Translations under genes and position numbers: made by a program | The notes under the pieces: model-generated | What the model was told of the DNA's origin: nothing | Seen by the model: the letters and a program-made list of their open reading frames with translations, nothing else | Database searches by the model: none | NCBI GenBank assembly: GCA_947490615.1 | Contig: CANLHK010000017.1 | Location: 1-45,626 of the forward strand | Length of the DNA stretch: 45,626 bases | DNA from: Planctomycetaceae bacterium | GTDB lineage: Bacteria; Planctomycetota; Phycisphaerae; Phycisphaerales; SM1A02 | Direction of reading: 5' to 3' | Shown: positions 25,344 through 33,678 of the stretch, one piece after another | Layout of the letters: each line of letters opens with the position of its first letter | How positions within the stretch are numbered: the stretch's first letter is position 1

Positions 25344-25600
25344 GGGAGCGGGACCTTCGCGTGGTTGGTCCCGCCGTGGTGGTATGGAGCGAGCGCTGGT
25401 GTGATGTCTGGTCGCGGCTCCTGCTTCGCGTGTGAGGACACGCGGGCGGGGACAGGCTTTGCGAACTCCTTGCTCGCCTGTCTGCGCGGATGGATCCGTC
25501 CATCCGATGAGCCTTCCAAACTGTCGGGTGTACGACTTCCCGAATCAACCATCGATCGCGAACTGTGCCAGGTGTGTCGGAGTCCTCAGCAGACACCCGG
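25313..25600 (-). ncRNA. Candidate structured non-coding RNA (chain of hairpins ending in a terminator)
   Basis: No protein domain, ribosome binding site or known RNA family is recognised. Hairpins found by eye, nearly back to back: 25313-25343 (12 bp, terminator), 25348-25374 (GCGGGACC/GGTCCCGC, 8 bp), 25386-25421 (GGAGC/GCTCC plus inner GCG/CGC), 25427-25444 (CGCGTGT-GAGG-ACACGCG), 25451-25482 (GACAGGC/GCCTGTC, 18-nt loop), 25487-25506 (CGGATGGA-TCCG-TCCATCCG) and an enclosing stem 25525-25531 with 25593-25599 (CGGGTGT/ACACCCG). The chain of stems plus the correctly oriented U-tract argues for an RNA made from the minus strand. The 5' end is unknown; it may be the 3' UTR of nrdJ or an independent RNA starting anywhere up to 25928. 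Confidence 0.45.
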
Positions 25601-25928
25601 TCAAATGGCCTTGCGTGAATTTCGGCTTCCGTTCCTATCTCCGATCTCCTGACTGCATCCGATGGAGCAGGCATTGCGAGATCAGCCACCTCGTGTGGAG
25701 CAAGGTCAGTCACTGCAGCGGGATTGCCTCCGCGCTGCCATCAGTCTCCATCCGCACACGCTTGTTCGACTGCGCGCGGTGCGTCGCGCTCAGCCGGGGC
25801 CGAAGCCCGTTCATTGGTCTTGCCTCCTCGCGGAGGCGGGTGGTCTTGAGTCACCTGTCCTGAAAGTCTGTCGTCCTAGCAACCTCGGCGCGCTTGCCTC
25901 TGCCGCGCAGGAGTTGGCGGGGCCGTCC
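25601..25928. other. Gene-free stretch directly downstream of nrdJ
   Basis: 328 bp between the nrdJ stop and the hairpin cluster. A GCCTCC-TCGC-GGAGGC hairpin lies at 25822-25837. No coding frame with family resemblance is found on either strand. It could be the 5' part of the candidate RNA or the nrdJ 3' UTR. Confidence 0.4.
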
Positions 25929-28900
25929 TCAGCTGCAACCCATCGAGTTGCCGCAGTTGAGGCAGCGGTAGCAGGTGCCGTTGCGCACTGTGATCGATCC
26001 GCATCCATCGCACGCAGGGGCGTCGCCCATCAACGCTGCGTTGGCCGCATCGAGCGCATTGCCTGCGGTCGTCTTGACGATCCGCTCGACCGAGGCCGAG
26101 GCCAAGGTCACGCTCTCGTACTCGAAGCTCCGCACTTCGCGGGGCTGCGAGGCCGAGCCAGAAGATTGGAACGCGCTCGTGGCCATGCTCACACTCGACT
26201 CGGTCACCTCGGCGACACCGTGCGTTGGAAAGAGCCGCGTGGTCGGAAGGGCGGGAGTCTGCAATGTCGCGGTCTCTGTCTTGGCTGCGTCGAGCGCGAT
26301 TTCGCGGCGCACCGCCCATGCGGGTATGGCCGATGGAGTCGGTGCTGGTGAAGTGCTGCCAGTCGAGACGCCTGACGCTGTCGCTGATCCGTGCGTGCAT
26401 GCGGTGTCCTCCTTGCGTGGTGAGTCGCTGCAAGTGAAATCACTGGTCGGGGAACTCGAGGTTGGGCGTCCTGTCAGGGTGGATGGCGACGCCTCTTGAG
26501 CGCCGACAGCGGTCCTGCGAGGAGCGTTCTGCTCGCGATAGCCTGGGACGAACTGCATGCCGAGCCATCGGAAGATGTAATCGACGAGGCTCTTGGCGAA
26601 GGGGATGTCCGAGTTCGTCGTCATGCCCATCGGTTCGAAGCGCTGGTGTGCAAACTTGGTGACGAGGCTCTCGATGGGAACTCCGTACTGAAGCGCAACC
26701 GAGACCGCAGTCCCGAGCGAGTCCATCAGTCCGCCGATCGTCGAGCCTTCCTTGGCCATGGTGATGAACAACTCACCAGGGCGACCGTCCTCGTAGAGAC
26801 CGACGATGAGATAGCCCTCATGGCCTGCGACATTGAACTTGTGGGTAATCGAATCGCGCGTTTCACGGAGGCGCCGACGCATCGGCTTCTCGATGATGCG
26901 CTCGACGATGCGGTCCACCACGCGGTCCACCACGCGCTCCACGACGCGTTCGACGACGACTTCCACGATGACCTCGCGGATCCCAGCCTCAACGGGAGTT
27001 GCCGTGGCGGGAGCCGCAGGAATCGCGGCGACCGCTTCGGCCGTCAGCGCTTCGGTGAGGAGTTCGCGTTGCTCAGCGGCATCGGTGACGGCCTCAGCGG
27101 CAGGGTCGGCGTTGACCGCAGACTTCTTCGCCGTTGCAGCGGGAGCTTCTTCAGCCCTGTCGCTCTTGGTCGAGAGCGGCTGGCTGAGCTTGCATCCGTC
27201 GCGATAGAGCGCGTTGGCTTTGAGTCCGAGTTCCCAACTGAGCCTGTAGCACTCACCGATGGCCTTGACATCGGCGTCGCTTGGCAGGTTGATCGTCTTG
27301 GAGATGGCGCCAGTCACGAACGGCTGCGCTGCAGCCATCATGCGGATGTGGCCTTCCGCCTTGATGAAGCGCTCGCTCAGCGGTCCGCAGCGGTTCGCGC
27401 AATCAAAGACGGCGAGGTGCTCATCCTTGAGATGCGGAGCGCCTTCGATCGTCTGCGTCCCGCAGATGATGCGGTTGAGTCCGTCGATTTGCTTCGCCGT
27501 CAATCCAAGCGCGCGGAGTCCGTTGAACGACGGATCACTCTTGGCCTTGGCGGGATCGATACCGCACGCGGCAAGCACTTCGGTCGGCATCGACCACGCG
27601 CTGAACGCGAAGGCGATCTCGAAGACGGTTGGAAGCGAGTTCTCGACGGCGATGAGCTTCTCGTGTGAGAAACCCTTGGAGAGCAGGAACTCGCGCAACG
27701 AGGACGCAGTCGCGGCATCGCTGCCGCCATCTTCCGCAGCAGGAATCTGCGCATCGAGGCTGAGCGTGCCCATCACATACGCGACCATCTCGTCAGCTTG
27801 CTCAGGTGAGTAACCGAGCGCGCGAATCGCTGGGCGAAGCGACTGGTTGGCGATCTTGAAGTAGCCGCCGCCCGCGAGCTTCTTGAACTTCACAAGCGCA
27901 AAGTCCGGCTCGACACCCGTCGTGTCGCAATCCATCAGGAGACCGATGGTGCCGGTCGGCGCAATGACCGTGGTCTGCGCATTGCGGAAGCCAAACTTCT
28001 CGCCGTAATTCAGGGCGTCGTCCCAGCAGGCCGTGGCGCGATCGAGCATGCGATCGGCGTTGGCGAAGGTGACGCGACCTGCAGTAACGACGGTGTGATC
28101 GATCGGCACCGGACGGGTGCGCAGTGCTTCGTAGTCGTCGCTGGTTCGTGAGACTCCCATCGCAGCGCGGCGATGGTTGCGGATCACGCGCAGCATGTTC
28201 TCGCGATTTTCGGGGTAGCCCGCAAAGGGTCCGTGCTCGGCAGCGAGCAACGCGCTCTGCGCATACGACCGACCTGTGAGGATCGAAGTCAGCATGCCGC
28301 AAGTGGCGCGGCCTTCTTCGCTGTCATAAGGAATGCCTGCTTGCATGAGCATGGCGCCGAGGTTGGCGTAGCCCAAGCCCAGCGTGCGGTAGCGCCACGA
28401 GAGATCAGCAATCTCCTTCGACGGGAACGCGGCCATGAGCACGGAAACTTCCAGCACGATCGTCCAGAGGTTGATCGCGTGCTCGTAACCCTCAAGGTCG
28501 AAACGCCGCGATGGCGCGTCGTAGAACTTGAGGAGATTGATCGAGGCGAGGTTGCACGCCGTGTTGTCGAGGAACATGTACTCCGAGCAGGGATTGCTCG
28601 CGTTGATGCGTCCTCCAGCGGGGCAGGTGTGCCAGTCGTTGATCGTGGTGTCGTACTGCACGCCTGGATCGGCGCAACGCCACGCTGCGAAGTTGATCTC
28701 TTCCCAGAGGTCCTTGGCCTTCACGCTCTTGGCGACCTTGCCGTCGGTGCGACGGATGAGATCCCAATTGGCGTCGGCATCGAGCGCGTCGAAGAACGCG
28801 TCAGGGATGCGTACCGAGTTGTTGGAGTTCTGCCCGCTGACGGTGTAGTAGGACTCGCCGTTGAAGTCGTAGTCGAGCTTGAGCTTGAACTTCTCCGCGA

Positions 28901-29855
28901 GCTTCTTCTGGTCGTCGCTGAGCACCTTCATGCCTTCGACGAGTGCGGCGACCTTGATCTCCTCGCGCACCTTCCAGTTCACGAAGCTCTCGATGTCGGG
29001 ATGGTCGAGGTCGAGGCAGACCATCTTGGCTGCGCGACGCGTCGTGCCGCCCGACTTGATCGCGGCCGCCGCGCGGTCGCCGATCTTGAGGAAGCTCATG
29101 AGACCAGAGCTCTTGCCGCCACCCGAGAGTGGCTCGTTCTCGCCGCGGCACTGGGAGAAATTCGTCCCTGTGCCCGAGCCGTACTTGAAGAGGCGCGCCT
29201 CGCGCGTCCAGAGGTCCATGATGCCGCCCTCACCCACGAGGTCGTCCTTCACCGCTTGGATGAAGCACGCGTGGGGTTGCGGATGGGTGTAGGCGTCGGT
29301 CGCGAGTTTCGCGTTGCCCGAGCGATGGTCGGCGATCCAGTGTCCTTGCGCAGGACCAGAGATTCCGTAGGCGTAGTGCAGACCGGTGTTGAACCACTGC
29401 GGGCTGTTGGGAGCGGCCATCTGCGTGAGCAGCATGTAGGCGAGCTCGTCATAGAACGCTTCGGCATCACGCTTCGTGGAGAAGTAACCGAACTTCTCAC
29501 CCCAGTGCGTCCAGCACCCAGCAAGACGGTGAACGACTTGTCGCACCGACTTCTCAGGTCCAGTGACGGGCTTGCCCGCGATCGGCTTGCCTGAGGCGTC
29601 CTTCTTGCCCGCGGCGCTGGTCTCCTCCAAGATCGGAGTGCCGTCGGCGGCAAACTGCGGAACGCCAGCTTTGCGGAAGTACTTGCTCACGACGATGTCC
29701 GTCGCAAGCTGACTCCACGAGGCGGGCACTTCCGCGTCGGTCATCTCGAAGACGGTCGACCCGTCGGAATTCGAGATGCGGCTTGATCGTTTGGACCACT
29801 CCAAGGTGTCATAGACATTCTGGCCGGACTTGGTGAAGCGTCGCGAGATCTTCAT
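25929..29855 (-). CDS. nrdJ: Class II (adenosylcobalamin-dependent) ribonucleoside-diphosphate reductase
   Basis: 1308 aa from the ATG at 29855 (MKISRRFTKSG). It makes deoxyribonucleotides using a B12-generated thiyl radical. Landmarks in order are 'MAAPNSPQWFNTGLHYAYG' (about 140-160), 'HACFIQAVKDDLVG' (about 195), 'GTGTNFSQCRGENEPLSGGG', 'NPCSEYMFLDNTACNLASINL' (Asn-Cys-Glu radical site, about 420) and 'VIAPTGTIGLLMDCDTTGVEP'. A linker at about residues 960-990 holds repeats of (V/I)(V/I)(E/D)R, then a TSCPD domain at about 1000-1100 ('HKFNVAGHEGYLIVGLYEDG'), and a Ser/Thr-rich stretch. The end is a zinc-ribbon-like tail C-D-G-C-G ... C-Y-R-C-L-N-C-G, a likely redox-active C-terminal relay. 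It lies 203 bp downstream of dcd on the same strand with tandem repeats between. Confidence 0.96.
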   Translation of the reverse strand: MKISRRFTKSGQNVYDTLEWSKRSSRISNSDGSTVFEMTDAEVPASWSQLATDIVVSKYFRKAGVPQFAADGTPILEETSAAGKKDASGKPIAGKPVTGPEKSVRQVVHRLAGCWTHWGEKFGYFSTKRDAEAFYDELAYMLLTQMAAPNSPQWFNTGLHYAYGISGPAQGHWIADHRSGNAKLATDAYTHPQPHACFIQAVKDDLVGEGGIMDLWTREARLFKYGSGTGTNFSQCRGENEPLSGGGKSSGLMSFLKIGDRAAAAIKSGGTTRRAAKMVCLDLDHPDIESFVNWKVREEIKVAALVEGMKVLSDDQKKLAEKFKLKLDYDFNGESYYTVSGQNSNNSVRIPDAFFDALDADANWDLIRRTDGKVAKSVKAKDLWEEINFAAWRCADPGVQYDTTINDWHTCPAGGRINASNPCSEYMFLDNTACNLASINLLKFYDAPSRRFDLEGYEHAINLWTIVLEVSVLMAAFPSKEIADLSWRYRTLGLGYANLGAMLMQAGIPYDSEEGRATCGMLTSILTGRSYAQSALLAAEHGPFAGYPENRENMLRVIRNHRRAAMGVSRTSDDYEALRTRPVPIDHTVVTAGRVTFANADRMLDRATACWDDALNYGEKFGFRNAQTTVIAPTGTIGLLMDCDTTGVEPDFALVKFKKLAGGGYFKIANQSLRPAIRALGYSPEQADEMVAYVMGTLSLDAQIPAAEDGGSDAATASSLREFLLSKGFSHEKLIAVENSLPTVFEIAFAFSAWSMPTEVLAACGIDPAKAKSDPSFNGLRALGLTAKQIDGLNRIICGTQTIEGAPHLKDEHLAVFDCANRCGPLSERFIKAEGHIRMMAAAQPFVTGAISKTINLPSDADVKAIGECYRLSWELGLKANALYRDGCKLSQPLSTKSDRAEEAPAATAKKSAVNADPAAEAVTDAAEQRELLTEALTAEAVAAIPAAPATATPVEAGIREVIVEVVVERVVERVVDRVVDRIVERIIEKPMRRRLRETRDSITHKFNVAGHEGYLIVGLYEDGRPGELFITMAKEGSTIGGLMDSLGTAVSVALQYGVPIESLVTKFAHQRFEPMGMTTNSDIPFAKSLVDYIFRWLGMQFVPGYREQNAPRRTAVGAQEASPSTLTGRPTSSSPTSDFTCSDSPRKEDTACTHGSATASGVSTGSTSPAPTPSAIPAWAVRREIALDAAKTETATLQTPALPTTRLFPTHGVAEVTESSVSMATSAFQSSGSASQPREVRSFEYESVTLASASVERIVKTTAGNALDAANAALMGDAPACDGCGSITVRNGTCYRCLNCGNSMGCS
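26886..26975 (-). repeat. nrdJ: 12-bp-period coding repeat in nrdJ linker
   Basis: The minus-strand codons for (V/I)(V/I)(E/D)R are repeated about seven times in a row, giving a 12-bp DNA period (variants of GTGGTGGACCGC). A four-residue hydrophobic/charged period is neither a heptad nor a random low-complexity tract. The number of repeats could vary between strains by slippage. Confidence 0.7.
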
Positions 29856-29964
29856 GTTCTTAGGGCTTCCTGCGCGATCGATCGAGCGGGGAGGGGTGCT
29901 GGCGGTGGACGACTGCGGTGGACGAATCAGTTTCGAAATGGGGGGGAGCTGGTGGGCGCGGCGG

Positions 29965-30034
29965 TCGACCTGATGCAGACCTGATGCAGACCTGATGCAA
30001 ACCTGATGCAAACCTGATGCAAACTTGAGGTCGA
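29965..30034. repeat. Five tandem 11-bp repeats between dcd and nrdJ
   Basis: Five perfect-length copies of (G/A)ACCTGATGCA start at 29967, 29978, 29989, 30000 and 30011, with a degenerate sixth (AACTTGAGG) after 30022. Copies 1-3 start with G and copies 4-5 with A, otherwise identical. The array is bracketed by the inverted pair TCGACCT (29965-29971) and AGGTCGA (30028-30034). It sits 110 bp upstream of the nrdJ ATG. The 11-bp period puts every copy on about the same face of the helix, as in arrays of transcription-factor sites. Confidence 0.9.
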
Positions 30035-30058
30035 AGGCCACGCCAGACTCAGCGATGG

Positions 30059-30721
30059 TCAGCTGGCGCCTGCGGGAACGCGCGGGGTACAACAGTGCTG
30101 CGCAGCGTTCTGCGTCACGACAGAAGCCGACGGCCGCGAGGGCTCGAGGGGACCATCAACAAGAGGAAGCGTGAGCCCCTTCTGGTCTTGGTACTTGCCC
30201 TTCTTGTCGGCGTAGCTGGTGGCGCACACGCGATCGGCCTTGAGGAAGATCATCTGCGCGATGCCTTCGTTGGCGTAGATCCGCGCTGGAAGCGGCGTGG
30301 TGTTGGAGATCTCGATCGTGACCTTGCCGCGCCACTCGGGCTCGAGCGGCGTGACATTCACGATGATGCCGCAGCGCGCGTAGGTCGACTTGCCGACGCA
30401 GATCGCTAGGACATCGCGCGGGACGCGGATCTCCTCCACCGTCTCGGCGAGCGCAAAGGAATTCGGCGGGATGATGATGTGGTCGCGACCAGTCAACTCG
30501 GTGTCGATGGTCAAGAACAGGTCGTTGGTGAAGTTCTTCGGGTCGACCACCGCCGTGCCGCCGCTCGTGGCGTTGGTGAAGACCTTGAACTTGGTCCCCA
30601 CGCGAACGTCATAGCCGTAACTGGACACGCCGTAGCTGACGACGCCTGGTCGCTTCTCGTTGGACGCGAAGGGCTCGATATGAACGAGCTCGCGGATTTG
30701 GGTATCACTCAATACTGGCAT
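30059..30721 (-). CDS. dcd: dCTP deaminase
   Basis: 220 aa from the ATG at 30721 ([12 protein letters not shown]). It deaminates dCTP to dUTP (or, if bifunctional, to dUMP) in the pyrimidine deoxynucleotide pathway. Family blocks are '[15 protein letters not shown]', '[25 protein letters not shown]', '[34 protein letters not shown]' (with the catalytic Glu region 'PLEPEWRG') and '[15 protein letters not shown]'. After the normal end near '[10 protein letters not shown]' (about 185) there is an extra tail of about 35 residues, '[15 protein letters not shown]...[11 protein letters not shown]', that looks unstructured. Whether it deaminates only or also hydrolyses triphosphate cannot be decided. 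Next to nrdJ, as expected for dNTP supply. Confidence 0.93.
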   Translation of the reverse strand: MPVLSDTQIRELVHIEPFASNEKRPGVVSYGVSSYGYDVRVGTKFKVFTNATSGGTAVVDPKNFTNDLFLTIDTELTGRDHIIIPPNSFALAETVEEIRVPRDVLAICVGKSTYARCGIIVNVTPLEPEWRGKVTIEISNTTPLPARIYANEGIAQMIFLKADRVCATSYADKKGKYQDQKGLTLPLVDGPLEPSRPSASVVTQNAAQHCCTPRVPAGAS

Positions 30722-31365
30722 GCAACGCACCGAACGCGAACCCCACCGGTCCGCACGGTCCCGTGCTCGCGCGCCACCATGCGCCACGAACTCGGGTGTT
30801 TCTGTTGCAGGTCGTCGTCCTGACGGCCTGGGCCCACCTGATCGAACTGACACTCACGCACACACACGACACGCGCCTCGCTCCAGCCCGCAATCAGCGT
30901 GCGGGGGCATCTTTTCTGGTCCGAGAATCAACTTGGCGAGTGGCGCAAACACCGTGTCTCCAGCGAGTGCGTCAGCCGAGATCCTACCCCAACCCATTGT
31001 GGTCGCAAGGGAGAAGTACCCCCAGTGATTGTTCTTTTCGAAATATCCTCGAGTATTTGGATCCGACTTTGGCGCGGTCAAACTGACCAAGAAAGGGGCT
31101 TGTGAACTCACGCGCCCACAGCCCGAACCGCGAAGGCTACCGCTCCATCGGAAGCGACAGAACTCTCGCGTGCAATCGTGGACAACCTGTGCCGCGCCGA
31201 CACTCGATTCCTGGTGAGTGACACCGGGCTTGCGCTCTCGGTCGCGTCGCACCGACGCGCTTGCGCCATTCCGAACAAAGGGCGAACATCGATGCCGCGT
31301 TCGTGCGAGAGTGCGCTGATCGTTTCGCAGCACTCTGCACGCCAGCGTTGGATGGATCGTTCTTG
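30722..31365. promoter_or_regulatory. 644-bp divergent region between dcd and pcrA, no gene recognised
   Basis: It should contain promoters for dcd (minus) and pcrA (plus). Palindromic elements are GCACGG-TC-CCGTGC (30753-30766), CCCGC...GCGGG (30887-30905), an AT-rich dyad AAATA-N8-TATTT (31041-31058), GGTCA-AAC-TGACC (31076-31088) and CGCGTCG-CAC-CGACGCG (31243-31259). Both strands have open frames, but none shows a domain or a good ribosome binding site. The AT-rich dyad stands out in this GC-rich background and may mark a promoter or operator. Confidence 0.4.
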
Positions 31366-33639
31366 ATGTTGAGCTCACAGGTCGATGCTTCTCTCCTTGA
31401 GGGTCTGACGAAGGCGCAGGCAGAAGCCGTCGCGCATGGCGAAGGTCCTGCGTTGGTGCTCGCTGGCCCCGGCTCAGGCAAGACGCGCGTGATCACGCGG
31501 CGCATCGCGGCACTCATTGCGCGCGGCGTGCCGCCGTGGCAGATCCTCGCGCTCACCTTCACCAACAAAGCCGCAGGCGAAATGCGCGAGCGCGTGGGGC
31601 GGTTGGTCGCGCGGGATGATGGTTCGCGCACGGGGCTCGTGGTCTCGACCTTTCACGCGCACTGCGCCTCGATCCTGCGTCGCTTTGGTGGGCCCATTGG
31701 TTTGCAGCCGGGCTTCTCCATCTATGACACGGCGGATCAGAAGGACGCGATCAAGTCGGCGATCGAGGAGGCGGGGCTCTCAAGCACACAGTGGACTCCT
31801 GCGAGTGTGCTCGCGGAGATCTCTGCGTCAAAGAACGCGCTGCGCGGCGCCGCCGAGTACCTCGCGCGCGCCAACGACTTCTGGACGCGCTCGGTGGCGG
31901 GCGCCTTCACGGCCTACGAAACCACGCTTTCCCGCTCCAACGCCGTGGATTTCGATGATCTGCTGCTCAAGGTCGCGTTGCTCTTGCGCGACAACGCGGA
32001 GGTCCGCGGACTGCTGCAAGCGCGCCACCAATGGGTCCTCGTCGATGAGTACCAGGACACCAACCACGCGCAGTTTGTGATCGCGCACGCGCTGGCGGAG
32101 CAGTCGCGCAATCTCTTCGTGGTCGGTGATCCCGACCAGTCGATCTACGGTTGGCGCGGCGCGGACATCTCCAACATCCTCGAGTTTGAGGAGCAGTTTC
32201 CTGGCGCGCGCGTGATTCCGCTTGGTGAGAACTTTCGCTCCACGGGTCACATTGTCGCAGCGTCGGCGGCGGTGATCTCGCACAACACGCGGCGCAAGCA
32301 CAAAGAGCTCACGACAGGACTTGGTGACGGACTACCGATACGACTGCTCAAGACCAACGACGAGCACGAAGAGGCCGACGAGGTTGCTGCGCTTCTCGCG
32401 GCACGCGCGCTCGAAGGCGTGCCGTGGCGATCGATGGCGGTGCTCTATCGCATGAACGCCTTGTCGCGCGTGATCGAGGACGCGCTGCGTCGGCGGATGA
32501 TCCCCTGCTCGATCGCCCGCGGCACCGCCTTCTATGACCGCAAAGAGATCAAGGACGCCCTGGCGTACCTGCGCGTCTGCGCGAATCCGCGCGATGAGGT
32601 TTCGCTGCGGCGCATCATCAACACGCCGACGCGCGGCATCGGTGACACCAGTGTGCGCAAGATCGAGGCCTATGCGGTTTCCCACGGGATTCCGCTGATT
32701 TCAGCCTTCGCGCAAGCGTCCGATGCGCGCATCGTGTCGGGCAAGATCGGAAAGGCCGTCGACGGCTTTGTCGCCATGGTGCGCGGCTTCGCGCAGGCAC
32801 TCGATGAGCGGTTGCCCGGCGACCTCGCCGCGTTTGTCTCGGAGCTGCTTGAGCAGACGGGTCTTGATCGACTCGACGAGCACGCCACGGGTGAAGAGCG
32901 CGAGCGCATCGCCAACCTCGAAGAACTGGTTTCGGCGGCGGCACAGTTTCGTCTTCCTGATGAGGACACGGTCGCCGATGGACCAGCGAGCGAAGCGAGT
33001 GCACCTCACGATGAGTCCGCGCCGCCGATCGATCTTCGTGCGACGCTCGGCGACGCGCTTCGGACTTGGCTTGAGTCGGTGTCGCTCATCGCTGATGCCG
33101 ACGCGATCGATCCTGAGCAGGGGAGCGTCACGCTCATGACGCTGCACGCCGCCAAGGGACTCGAGTTTGACACCGTGGCGATCATCGGCGTTGAGAACGG
33201 TCTCTTGCCGCACGCGCGTGCCTCAAGCCAAGGCAGTGACGGCATCGAGGAAGAACGGCGACTGCTCTTTGTGGGCATGACTCGCGCCGAGCGGCTCCTG
33301 AGTGTGAGTGCCGCAGCGGTGCGCACGGTGCGCGGTGTGCGGCAGTCGTCGATCGAGAGCGAGTTTTTCCGCGAGATTCCCTCGTCTGCGGTGTCGCGCA
33401 CCGATCTCACTCAACGGCATACCAGCGGACGAGTCGAGTACGACGATCCCGAGGCCTTCAGCGACATCGATGTCGCGGAGATGTTCCCGATCGGCTCCAC
33501 GGTGCGACATCCGATCTTCGGCGTGGGCAAGGTGGAGTATCTCGCGCGAGGTTTCGGTGGAACCCGCGCGCGGATCTCGTTCCGCTCGGTCGGGCTCAAG
33601 ACGCTCATCGTTGAGCACGCAAAACTCAGTCGCGGGTGA
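31366..33639 (+). CDS. pcrA: ATP-dependent DNA helicase PcrA/UvrD
   Basis: 757 aa from the ATG at 31366 (an in-frame frame opens further upstream but adds no family sequence). It is a 3'-5' SF1 helicase of DNA repair and replication. Motifs in order: Walker A A-G-P-G-S-G-K-T (about residues 33-40), 'ALTFTNKAAGEMRERV', 'VSTFHAHCASILRRF', Walker B D-E-Y-Q-D-T-N, 'VGDPDQSIYGWRGA', 'LGENFRSTGHIV', and motif V/VI 'VTLMTLHAAKGLEFDTVAI' with 'EERRLLFVGMTRAERLL'. The C-terminal Tudor-like PcrA domain is intact ('GSTVRHPIFGVGKVEYLARG'). It may bind RNA polymerase as in other PcrA proteins. It is divergent from dcd. Confidence 0.95.
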   Translation: MLSSQVDASLLEGLTKAQAEAVAHGEGPALVLAGPGSGKTRVITRRIAALIARGVPPWQILALTFTNKAAGEMRERVGRLVARDDGSRTGLVVSTFHAHCASILRRFGGPIGLQPGFSIYDTADQKDAIKSAIEEAGLSSTQWTPASVLAEISASKNALRGAAEYLARANDFWTRSVAGAFTAYETTLSRSNAVDFDDLLLKVALLLRDNAEVRGLLQARHQWVLVDEYQDTNHAQFVIAHALAEQSRNLFVVGDPDQSIYGWRGADISNILEFEEQFPGARVIPLGENFRSTGHIVAASAAVISHNTRRKHKELTTGLGDGLPIRLLKTNDEHEEADEVAALLAARALEGVPWRSMAVLYRMNALSRVIEDALRRRMIPCSIARGTAFYDRKEIKDALAYLRVCANPRDEVSLRRIINTPTRGIGDTSVRKIEAYAVSHGIPLISAFAQASDARIVSGKIGKAVDGFVAMVRGFAQALDERLPGDLAAFVSELLEQTGLDRLDEHATGEERERIANLEELVSAAAQFRLPDEDTVADGPASEASAPHDESAPPIDLRATLGDALRTWLESVSLIADADAIDPEQGSVTLMTLHAAKGLEFDTVAIIGVENGLLPHARASSQGSDGIEEERRLLFVGMTRAERLLSVSAAAVRTVRGVRQSSIESEFFREIPSSAVSRTDLTQRHTSGRVEYDDPEAFSDIDVAEMFPIGSTVRHPIFGVGKVEYLARGFGGTRARISFRSVGLKTLIVEHAKLSRG

Positions 33640-33678
33640 GGCGACGATGAGTGCTGTTGTGTGTCGTGGCGCGTCGCA

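Noticed and set aside
25259-25713. Minus-strand frames upstream of the DUF1684 lipoprotein
   Set aside because: They run through the intrinsic terminator and the hairpin cluster; the lipoprotein signal peptide fixes the real start at 25261.
25610-25760. Partial resemblance to a cobalamin riboswitch (minus strand AGTCAGGAGATCGG)
   Set aside because: Only a B12-box-like string matches; the GCCACTG core and the rest of the fold are missing, and it lies downstream of nrdJ, not upstream of a B12 gene.
26496-27668. Long plus-strand frame of 390 codons inside nrdJ
   Set aside because: Antisense shadow of a strongly conserved gene, typical of high-GC DNA.
29965-30034. CRISPR array
   Set aside because: Repeats are 11 bp, directly contiguous without spacers, and no cas gene is near.
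29965-30034. NrdR boxes
   Set aside because: The repeat unit does not resemble the AT-rich palindromic NrdR consensus.
30854-31378. Minus-strand frame of 174 codons upstream of dcd
   Set aside because: No domain, no ribosome binding site, compositional pattern of non-coding DNA, and it would overlap the pcrA start.
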